DNA from: a virus
Direction: 5' to 3' (one strand)
DNA length: 64,000 bases
Virus record (IMG/VR): IMGVR_UViG_3300030331_002523
Coordinates: 29,894-93,893 of that record
Within the stretch, counting starts at the first letter, position 1, and each line of letters starts with the position of its first letter. Position numbers and translations under genes: made by a program. Positions 11,901-18,333 of this stretch are shown here, piece after piece. The notes below the pieces were generated by a model. The model had not been told where the DNA came from. It saw only the letters and a list, made by a program, of their open reading frames with translations, and searched no databases.

Positions 11901-14610
11901 TGCTACTGAAGAACAAATAAACTATAATAAACAGCTGTATGCAGATAAAACAGCTGTTAGAAACTTTAAAAGACCTGAGATCATAGATGAGAATGGTTAT
12001 AGAGATGGAGATAACTTTAAGTATACAGATGAGTTTAAAAGAGCAAGAAGGCAAAATGAAGTTTTTGTAAAAACTACAACAGGTGGTTATTGGACAAAAA
12101 GAGAATCAGTATCTGATACGCAGTATAATGAATACCTACACACATACTTTGATCATGTTACAGAAGAAGATCAGGTTCATATAGCAATAAAAGACGCAGA
12201 TGGTAACTTTACAGGACAAACATATATTCTAGATAACGGTACATTTGTTAAAAAAGAGTATCAAGAAATAAGAGAAGAGTCTAGAGATGGTGTTGACTTT
12301 GTAGATCCTAAGTATAAAAAACTTATGAATCCTACTAATGCATTAGAAGAAGCACAGGCTGAATATTATGCAATGTTTACTGATATATATGAAAATGAAT
12401 TATTAAATCTTTTACCAGAAAATGTAATGATGGTAGGTAAGATGCCTAGGATCATGGGGCGTGTTACAGAAGACCTTGATAAAAAATCTAATGTAGTTGG
12501 TAAACTATATACAAGAATGAAGACAGGAATCAAAGAAGCGTTCTCAACAACTACTACTGTAAAGAAAGCTATGACAGATGAGTTTGGTAATATTATTACA
12601 GATTCTTTACCAATTTATTATACAGGCACATTAGCTAGACAAGAGACTATAGAAAAGACTGAAGCACTTATTGATACATTAACACAAGAATATCAAGCTG
12701 CAGATTCTTTTATTAAGAAGAGAAAGATTGGTAAAGAGTTAACTAAACAAAAAAGTTTACTAAACAACTTAAAAAACAAACCTTCAGTAGAAAACTTAAA
12801 TACAAATCTTTCTGAGTCATTAATTTCATTTGCAGCAATGGCTGAGAGCTATGAAGTTAAAGCACAGGCTGAAGATACCTATAAAGCTTTTCTACAGATT
12901 ATAAAAGATAGAGATTACACTGATTCAAAAGGGAATGTAAAAATTAATGATGAGGGTCAAGAAGTTGGAACTGGTAGAGGTAGAGGTCAAAACTCAAGAA
13001 TATATCAAAGAGCACTTAAGTGGATGAAGATGGTATATTATAATAATGATAATGATACTAAGACCTGGTTTGATAAATTTTCAAAAGGTTTAATTACAAC
13101 TACATCACTTGCATATGTAGGATTTAACGTTTTTGGTAACATTAACAACTATGTTATGGCACGTGTAAACAATGCTATAGAAACAGCTGGAGAAAGATTT
13201 TTTAAGAGAAGAGCAATGTATAGAGCTACTGCAAGATTTAATAGTAGACTTCCTAGAGATATTATGAGTGGTTTAGCTAATAATATGGATGGAGATAGAA
13301 AGTGGAAAGATGGAAATAATAGAGGAAAATATTTAGCTATGGTTCAGTTGTTAAGAATGATGGATGATAAAAAAGACATCCGTGAATCTAATATAGAAGC
13401 TGACTCTGCTTCAGTACGTGGTACAGCTAAAGATATGTTTTCAGATATGAATGCTGATAATGTAATTAGATTTACTAAGGCTGCTTTTGATAGATTTCAT
13501 GAGATTGGATATATTCTTCAGGATGCTGGTGAGTTTAATGTACAAACTAAAGTTGGACATGCAATTGTTGAGTCTACTACTATGAAAAATAGTAAGACAG
13601 GAGAAACCCTTTCTTTATATGATGCTTTCTCATGGGATAGTACAAAACTAGAACTCAAGCTAAAGGATGGTTTTGACACTGTAATATTTTACAATCCTGG
13701 AACACCAAAATTACATAACAAAGAATTTAAGATAGGTGAGAAGGGACACAGGTTTAAAACATTTGATGATGTAAGAAAAGAAATAAGAAATTATATACGT
13801 GAGGTAAACAAGCAGATCCATGGTAACTATGCTCATGAAGATAGAATGGTTATTCAATCACACGCATTAGGTCAACTAGCAGCACAGTTCCATAAGTGGG
13901 TTATACCTGCATACAAAGCTAGATTCCGTCCTGAATATTTTGATGAGAACTTAGGATGGTTAGAAGGTAGATACCTTACATTTTTTAATTTTATGAAGTA
14001 TGCTTTCAAGAATATAGGTCATATAGGATCTATTGCATCTAACTATAAGGAGTTTAATGGTGAGAAGGGTATGATGAAACTACAGAATGTTAATAGAGTT
14101 ATAGGAGAGATGGCAATCATCATGACTGTATTTATCATTAAAACTTTACTCTCAAATGCTCTAGGTAATGATGATGATGATGAGAGAAATGTATATGCAG
14201 TAACTCTACGTTCTAGAACACGAAAGGGTGTGGTAAGATCTAGATTAGAAAATGCACTATTATATCAAGCAAGTAGACTACATAAAGAACTTATATTATT
14301 CTCTCCTTTAGTAGGTGTACCTGTCTATGGTGGGGGTCTACAACAGATGTATCAAATGTGGAAGTCACCTCTTGCTTCAACTAGAACATTAGGTGAACTT
14401 GGACAAGCATTAGAGATGACTGTTGGTACAGGCTTAGCTTACTTATATATGGACTCAGATAGCTTTAGAGAATCAGAATTCTTCTATGAAAGAGGAAAGA
14501 GGAAAGGACAACTTAAACTTAAAAAAGAATGGGGTGATGCCCTTCCTATTCTCTATACTATAAACAGATGGAAGTCTTATGATAATGCAAAAGATTTCTT
14601 TATTAAATAA
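8992..14610 (+). CDS. Giant virion/ejection-type protein with degenerate zincin-like module
   Basis: 1,872 residues, unrecognised as a whole. It follows the virion RNA polymerase at 6 bp and is surely co-expressed with it; in crAss-like phages such giant neighbours are capsid-packaged and ejected proteins. Residues 214-220 (LEEVLHP) followed by a Glu-rich helix and a hydrophobic segment (about residues 290-315) repeat the arrangement around HEAFH in the upstream protein, but the first zinc histidine is replaced by Glu, so the module may be inactive. The middle is charged and helix-rich. Near the C-terminus are hydrophobic stretches, including an isoleucine-rich segment before a DDDDERN run (about residue 1,720), which could touch a membrane during ejection. 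The start ATG is preceded by an A-rich leader, as usual for Bacteroidota. The function is inferred from position and size only. Confidence 0.75.
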   Translation: MAVCYNRNTEEYKALKTEFKSPFIVDSIIRDYQIINKNDNIPTVEEALEVVNDQKSINKITTRKAVSTIYANLVSKGYVYQRGNKYYVTNNSIQVAKIAAKYLETAGFPKSTLQVRKGANIMEAVVNDSINYGDIITNINIDQDRTHTVKVLDELTKKVQGLKYAVMDSATAGALYKMLPNEVKQDVPFSEVKSFFYDGAAILIKGRVNNAVALEEVLHPVVESFYLDDIELFNRFVEEVSPEIKEEVEERYSAQRGFTEKERQLEMVTKALSQHFSGERPATSRSFIQIMNDFLKWFADVIRSLYKKLSGKTLNLSDSVINSSMNLSDLARKLNTEDLQFVLNPKALQPEKVRYALSPQKKTVLNNIIKQHSFPVQKMLIENLFHGVASAKDRFNDLAAAQVVFVDGKYENVETGEEYRSAREALMGDQFDSSFDVEEVFGEDLSKVLYGAVLGTSYETIEKGFTKISRGNQEVEAMYNDLVTRIDTMKDLDKSVFIPEVIIADHTNKIADTVHILKVDRYGQFTPINLRIGKVSKKSKIYRDRTEAVSNTSLFFEEGAEFVLTPKMQDNLRLGVQRRMFENLGYVLSDAGTTFHVQKKGNNYIIEDTTLHMLSENEYLINQVMPENVDEENAAVIDQILSIDRNPEIDVTFDDFEVEDVPEIGADMFDALVRALTDFRKGLISREQALTNARNVLQMDKSRAQMLKEVGMTRTLIEQNINDPDEITRVYFEIVNDSIKQIQEFKEYIGDPDNFNKPEYITRVLSWQKFVESYRGLANIAESEGLSSNQKSKIIELIKELNSLVGVRRADGTIVESGQFDLAIRNYIKQFVRDNSNQDFDNEDLEELLNTAKDIGWGEQNLYDLDGSKDTLLALMAKKYKYDQQTIKDRIEARIPRIQAATLKLKQANGGRLDKNAFDFMIQMIDGKMTGRYVKKIGSIFYQQLNELNQKLYDDEGGWKQYIEIDDLADATEEQINYNKQLYADKTAVRNFKRPEIIDENGYRDGDNFKYTDEFKRARRQNEVFVKTTTGGYWTKRESVSDTQYNEYLHTYFDHVTEEDQVHIAIKDADGNFTGQTYILDNGTFVKKEYQEIREESRDGVDFVDPKYKKLMNPTNALEEAQAEYYAMFTDIYENELLNLLPENVMMVGKMPRIMGRVTEDLDKKSNVVGKLYTRMKTGIKEAFSTTTTVKKAMTDEFGNIITDSLPIYYTGTLARQETIEKTEALIDTLTQEYQAADSFIKKRKIGKELTKQKSLLNNLKNKPSVENLNTNLSESLISFAAMAESYEVKAQAEDTYKAFLQIIKDRDYTDSKGNVKINDEGQEVGTGRGRGQNSRIYQRALKWMKMVYYNNDNDTKTWFDKFSKGLITTTSLAYVGFNVFGNINNYVMARVNNAIETAGERFFKRRAMYRATARFNSRLPRDIMSGLANNMDGDRKWKDGNNRGKYLAMVQLLRMMDDKKDIRESNIEADSASVRGTAKDMFSDMNADNVIRFTKAAFDRFHEIGYILQDAGEFNVQTKVGHAIVESTTMKNSKTGETLSLYDAFSWDSTKLELKLKDGFDTVIFYNPGTPKLHNKEFKIGEKGHRFKTFDDVRKEIRNYIREVNKQIHGNYAHEDRMVIQSHALGQLAAQFHKWVIPAYKARFRPEYFDENLGWLEGRYLTFFNFMKYAFKNIGHIGSIASNYKEFNGEKGMMKLQNVNRVIGEMAIIMTVFIIKTLLSNALGNDDDDERNVYAVTLRSRTRKGVVRSRLENALLYQASRLHKELILFSPLVGVPVYGGGLQQMYQMWKSPLASTRTLGELGQALEMTVGTGLAYLYMDSDSFRESEFFYERGKRKGQLKLKKEWGDALPILYTINRWKSYDNAKDFFIK

Positions 14611-14672
14611 AATTTAATATTCTTTTAATACTCTCTTAATATGTAGTTAATATCTACTTCTTATATTATAAT

Positions 14673-14750
14673 ATGAAGAAGATAGATATAACTCCAGCAA
14701 TTTATATAGCAGTAATGGTTGTTATGTTTGTGATAGGTACTTTTATATAA
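14673..14750 (+). CDS. Tiny single-helix membrane protein
   Basis: 25 residues: a short charged start (MKKIDITP) followed by one hydrophobic helix rich in Val, Ile and Met. It lies just after the giant virion gene, behind an AT-rich promoter-like stretch, and its last 8 bases overlap the 3' end of the convergent ribonucleotide reductase gene. Similar tiny one-helix proteins occur throughout this genome. Function unknown; it could be chance coding, but the MKK start plus clean transmembrane helix favours a real gene. Confidence 0.4.
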   Translation: MKKIDITPAIYIAVMVVMFVIGTFI

Positions 14751-16602
14751 CCTCACAAGCACCACCAGCACAAGCTAGTTCACCTTTAAGATCTGTATTA
14801 TCTGCAAGTTCTACAACTTTGGATAGATCAACAGATTTTAAAGTTTCTAGCAATTCCTCATACTTCTCTTTTGTAATGTCTTCAAAAGGAGCTTGAGTAT
14901 ATGTACCACCATCATATGGTAATACAGATAGACCATTATAGTGTTTTCTATTATCCCACATCCAGTTACCGGCTTTTTCCCACTCTTCTTCCTTAAGTGA
15001 TATTGTAGCGGATACATTGTGAGAGTTAGAACCTCTTCTGTGTCCAGGAGCAATCCACTCTTGTGATATCTTTTTTACTCTTTCAAGTAAATCAAATGGA
15101 GATTCTGTTCTAAGTATAGATCCTTCAGGTGCCATTTGGGGTATGCTAATTATAGCAGTATCAGCAGGTCTAAAGAAGCAGTCTTCAATAAGTTCTGGAT
15201 GATTTGTAAGCAAGTATGTATAGATAGCTTCATTCTTTCCTACACGTAGCCTTCTTACATAGTAATCATTATGCCAAGCGTGTATACCAGATGAAGTTCC
15301 TAGGGTTAAGGATGTAGTACCTGCAGGCTTTACGGTAGTGCACCTTGCAGAAGATTTTATATTTAGTAGTTTTGCAACTCTTGCATTCTCCTTTTTTACT
15401 ATAAGTGCTGACTCAGAAGCATTAAGATTTAAGACTTTACCACTTCCAATACCAGTCATAGATATACCAATAAGTGCATCTTTTTCTGTAGTTTCTTTCC
15501 ATATCTGTCTGAGGTAGTGGAAGTTAGTATAACTAGCCTGGAGTGTTCCAATAAATGTTGCAGCTTTTACCCTTTCATTCAAATCTTCTTGAGACACTAC
15601 ATTTGATACGTTTACCTCACATAAGTTACAGAATTGATAAGGACGTAGTGCTATCTCACAACAAGGATTAGTTCCCCAGTCTTTGTCATTATTTAAGTAT
15701 ATACCAGGCTCACCTGCACCAGACAACTCAACACGTTTCCATAGATCCATAAAGAACTTCTTAGTTATTTTATGTCTCATTAATACAGCAGAGTTATTAG
15801 CTCTACCACGTTGTGGATTATGCTCCCACCATGCTCCTGATTTAGCACCAATCATTTGATCATCATCTGCACTAAATAAACTAATAAGAGCAGCACGTCT
15901 AATACCACCAGCAAGTACAGCATCAGCAATATGACATACCATATCATGCACCTCAAGTGTAGTTAACTGATCACCATTTTCTTTTGCACTTAATAATCCT
16001 TCAAGTTTAAGTAAACATTCTTTAAGTGGTTGTGGGCCTGGAGCTTTACCACCTGACGTAACTAACCTTGCACCTTTAGGTCTTATATCAGAATAGTCAA
16101 AGATAACTTTAGACGATCTACCATTCATGTAAGACTTTACAAGTACTTTAACTGCATCAGCCCAACCCTCAATAGAGTCACCAATTAAATATCTTTTAGT
16201 TCTTTTTGCATATGGTTTATTAATCTGTGGTAACTTTTCTATATGATGTTTTTGAACAGAATAACCAACACCTGTACCACCAAGTAATAAAAACATTATC
16301 TCACTAAATGATTCAACAGAGTCAACAGGAAGATATGCACAGTTGTAGATTCTATTAGGAGAAATTTCAATTGGCTTACCACCAAACTGCATAGATCTCA
16401 TAGAAGGCAAAACCTTTTTATCATAGACAAATTTATACACCTCTTCTATTTCTTCCTTAAGATCAGGAAATTTCTTCAAATGCATGCTTTTATTTCTTGT
16501 TACTAATTCTTCCCATGTTTCTCTTCTATTAAGTTCTGGGATATATTTTGCATATTTCATATGTACTGTTATGTCACTAAGGATTTTGTTACTTCTGTTC
16601 AT
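14743..16602 (-). CDS. nrdJ: Adenosylcobalamin-dependent ribonucleotide reductase (class II)
   Basis: Reduces ribonucleotides to deoxyribonucleotides using coenzyme B12, supplying precursors for phage DNA synthesis. Seen in the 619-residue protein: NCAY at 87-90 (first redox Cys, C88), the catalytic N-x-C-x-E as NPCCEI (N312, C314, E316), FCNLCEV with candidate partner cysteines at 325 and 328, TVKPAGTTS further on, and the C-terminal relay pair C-x4-C (C611, C616) in the last 13 residues. This layout is typical of class II enzymes, which need neither oxygen nor a second subunit. It is shorter than the well-studied enzyme of about 740 residues, as in many phage versions. It stands alone on the minus strand between rightward genes, so it probably has its own promoter in the 16.6-16.8 kb gap. 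Usefulness depends on host cobalamin. Confidence 0.93.
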   Translation of the reverse strand: MNRSNKILSDITVHMKYAKYIPELNRRETWEELVTRNKSMHLKKFPDLKEEIEEVYKFVYDKKVLPSMRSMQFGGKPIEISPNRIYNCAYLPVDSVESFSEIMFLLLGGTGVGYSVQKHHIEKLPQINKPYAKRTKRYLIGDSIEGWADAVKVLVKSYMNGRSSKVIFDYSDIRPKGARLVTSGGKAPGPQPLKECLLKLEGLLSAKENGDQLTTLEVHDMVCHIADAVLAGGIRRAALISLFSADDDQMIGAKSGAWWEHNPQRGRANNSAVLMRHKITKKFFMDLWKRVELSGAGEPGIYLNNDKDWGTNPCCEIALRPYQFCNLCEVNVSNVVSQEDLNERVKAATFIGTLQASYTNFHYLRQIWKETTEKDALIGISMTGIGSGKVLNLNASESALIVKKENARVAKLLNIKSSARCTTVKPAGTTSLTLGTSSGIHAWHNDYYVRRLRVGKNEAIYTYLLTNHPELIEDCFFRPADTAIISIPQMAPEGSILRTESPFDLLERVKKISQEWIAPGHRRGSNSHNVSATISLKEEEWEKAGNWMWDNRKHYNGLSVLPYDGGTYTQAPFEDITKEKYEELLETLKSVDLSKVVELADNTDLKGELACAGGACEVI

Positions 16603-16783
16603 TTTATTTTTTTTTTATTAGATTAATATTAAGTAGGGACTTATAAGATACTTAAAATAAATTTTATTTCTATATAATATAACAGATAAATTTATAGAAT
16701 AAGAACTTTCTTTTCTTAAATCATTTTTGTATATTATATATGTATATAAAATAGTTTACAAATATAAGAATTGTTTCTAAGTA
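16603..16783. promoter_or_regulatory. Divergent intergenic region, candidate promoters
   Basis: 181 bp between the leftward reductase gene and the rightward gene at 16784. Rightward, CATTTTTG (16722-16729) followed by TATATTATA differs by one base from the Bacteroidota -7 box TAnnTTTG and matches a sequence seen before several other genes here. Leftward, the complement of CAAATATA near 16756-16764 gives TATATTTG. No good -33 TTG was found for either, so the assignments are tentative. Confidence 0.4.
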
Positions 16784-17095
16784 ATGGCTGATAATACTAC
16801 AAATATGGAACTTATGTCACTAAGAATGGATAATATGGAAAAAAAGCTAGAGGAAATAGATGAAAAACTAGATGCTTTAACAAAAAAATTATTAGATCCA
16901 GATGATGGTTTTGTTACAAGAGTAAATAAAAACACTGCTTTCAGAAGACTAAGAGAAGAAGAAATGCCTTATTTAGATGAAATGATTGAAGACTTTAATG
17001 ATGTAAAGAAGTGGAAAGATAATGTTTCAAAAGCATTATGGATACTGTTTACTGCTATTGTTGGTGTTATAATTAAATTAATATTTTTTGCATAA
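16784..17095 (+). CDS. Coiled-coil protein with C-terminal membrane anchor
   Basis: 103 residues. Residues 10-40 form a heptad-like coiled coil (LMSLRMDNMEKKLEEIDEKL), the middle is acidic, and the last 20 residues are a hydrophobic helix ending FFA. This soluble coiled coil plus C-terminal anchor resembles small phage lysis or hemolysin XhlA-like proteins, but I do not recognise a family. Its stop overlaps the next start (TAATG), so the two are translationally coupled. First gene of a rightward operon. Confidence 0.65.
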   Translation: MADNTTNMELMSLRMDNMEKKLEEIDEKLDALTKKLLDPDDGFVTRVNKNTAFRRLREEEMPYLDEMIEDFNDVKKWKDNVSKALWILFTAIVGVIIKLIFFA

Positions 17096-17550
17096 TGGCA
17101 GCCCCAACTCCGCAACATACAGCATCAGGATCTGTTACGACAGACTTCTTTCAACAGACATCATGTTCTTCTGCTGATACCTGGACAACTTTAATACCAC
17201 AAAAGGCTATTCCTTCTGGTGTTAAAATAGGAAGAGCTGAATCAAGAAGGAAATTAGGGATGATATCATTTCATCATACAACAACAGGAGAACCAATTAA
17301 ATTTGGTATAAGAGTGCTAAATAAGCTAACTGGTGCTGTAGGAACAGAGTTTATGTTAGTATATGAGGATTATGTTACATCACAAGAAGAAAGAATGAGT
17401 GATGTAGATATAATACAGGGGATGGATAAAAAAAGTTGTAAAACTTTTGATTTTTCAAAATTTGAATATATCTGGATTAATTATGAATTACAGTATTATT
17501 CATCTAAAACATCAGGTTTTATAATAAATTGTAATTTACAAATAAGCTAA
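17095..17550 (+). CDS. Hypothetical virion-type beta-rich protein
   Basis: 151 residues, Ser/Thr-rich start then alternating polar and hydrophobic residues, no signal peptide or transmembrane helix. The composition is like small phage decoration or fibre-accessory proteins, and similar proteins recur at 20804, 23735 and 26236. No family recognised. The start overlaps the upstream stop (TAATG); the next gene follows after 4 bp. Confidence 0.6.
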   Translation: MAAPTPQHTASGSVTTDFFQQTSCSSADTWTTLIPQKAIPSGVKIGRAESRRKLGMISFHHTTTGEPIKFGIRVLNKLTGAVGTEFMLVYEDYVTSQEERMSDVDIIQGMDKKSCKTFDFSKFEYIWINYELQYYSSKTSGFIINCNLQIS

Positions 17551-17554
17551 TATC

Positions 17555-17839
17555 ATGGCAAAAGAACTAAATGAAGACACAAGTTTTAAGGTAAGTATAA
17601 AAACACTTATAGGTATTGGTTTTGGTATAGCCACTATTGTAGGAATGTGGTTTGCTTTGCAAGCAGATATTGAAGAGGCTAAAGAATTACCAGCACCTCC
17701 TGATCCTGAAGTAACACGCATGGAGTTTGATATGAAAGATCAAATGATCCGTGGAACCATTATGAATACACAAGATGATGTTAAGGAGATAAAAGAAGAT
17801 ATTAAAAGAATAGAAGAAAAAATAGATAAACTAAAATAA
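17555..17839 (+). CDS. Membrane-anchored coiled-coil protein
   Basis: 94 residues. An N-terminal transmembrane helix (about 18-36) is followed by a Pro-rich hinge (LPAPPDPE) and a C-terminal charged coiled coil (DDVKEIKEDIKRIEEKI). This is the reverse topology of the protein encoded at 16784; together they could form a membrane complex, for example spanin- or holin-accessory-like, though that is inference. The next gene overlaps by one base (TAATG). Confidence 0.6.
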   Translation: MAKELNEDTSFKVSIKTLIGIGFGIATIVGMWFALQADIEEAKELPAPPDPEVTRMEFDMKDQMIRGTIMNTQDDVKEIKEDIKRIEEKIDKLK

Positions 17840-17970
17840 TGGCAAAGAGACAAAAAAAATTATTAACCTATATTTCTAAGAAGAGAAAGAAAAGACCTGG
17901 TGTACATAGTAAAAATGCATCTAGAAGTCAAAGTAAGAGAAAAAAGAAATATAGAGGCCAAGGCCGTTAA
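17839..17970 (+). CDS. Small highly basic protein (RPGxHxKN...YRGQGR type)
   Basis: 43 residues, about 45% Lys/Arg. The pattern KKRKKRPGVHSKNASRSQ followed by a YRGQGR C-terminus recalls a small basic protein I associate with many marine phages, usually in virion gene regions; that family memory was not checked. It is coupled by TAATG to the membrane protein upstream. Likely binds nucleic acid or is packed in the head; no direct evidence. Confidence 0.7.
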   Translation: MAKRQKKLLTYISKKRKKRPGVHSKNASRSQSKRKKKYRGQGR

Positions 17971-17981
17971 ACTAAAAGATT

Positions 17982-18332
17982 ATGAGAGACCAAGTATGGA
18001 AAATATTTTTGAGTTATTTATTTGTATTGTTTTTATTGTTTGCCTCATCAGATGCTTATTCACAGATTACAGCAATACATTTTAATGCTGGTTGGAATGA
18101 CGCAAATGGTGTAACTTGGTTTAGTAAGTTAAAGGAATGTGAAAAGAAAAAGCTTTCTATAGATAAAGCTGGTATACAGAAAAAATATAATATAGCAGTA
18201 ATACCTACTATTATAATATTTAAAGATGGTGAGGAAGTTAAACGTTTTCAGGCAGACCTTAGTTTTAAAATGGTAGCTACTAAAGAAGAGATACAAGAGT
18301 TTATAGATGATTTAATAATGAGTGAATTTTAA
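17982..18332 (+). CDS. Exported thioredoxin-fold protein lacking CxxC
   Basis: 116 residues. An N-terminal signal peptide ends near 27 (SSDAYSQ). The remainder fits a thioredoxin fold: a beta strand ITAIHFNAGW, an amphipathic segment, then the cis-proline loop AVIPTIIIF (Pro75) and KDGEEVKRFQADLS. Where thioredoxins have WCxxC there is WNDAN (38-42), so a redox role is unlikely; binding or scaffolding is more probable. It ends 1 base before the T9SS cargo gene and is probably co-translated with it. Secreted thioredoxin-like proteins are common in Bacteroidota, so host origin is plausible. Confidence 0.7.
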   Translation: MRDQVWKIFLSYLFVLFLLFASSDAYSQITAIHFNAGWNDANGVTWFSKLKECEKKKLSIDKAGIQKKYNIAVIPTIIIFKDGEEVKRFQADLSFKMVATKEEIQEFIDDLIMSEF

Positions 18333-18333
18333 T

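Noticed and set aside
17900-18085. Rightward open frame overlapping two small genes
   Set aside because: It spans the end of the basic protein gene and the start of the thioredoxin-fold gene out of frame; both flanking frames are better supported.
18322-18333. GTG start for the T9SS cargo gene
   Set aside because: Lies inside the upstream gene's end; a clean signal peptide begins at the ATG at 18334.
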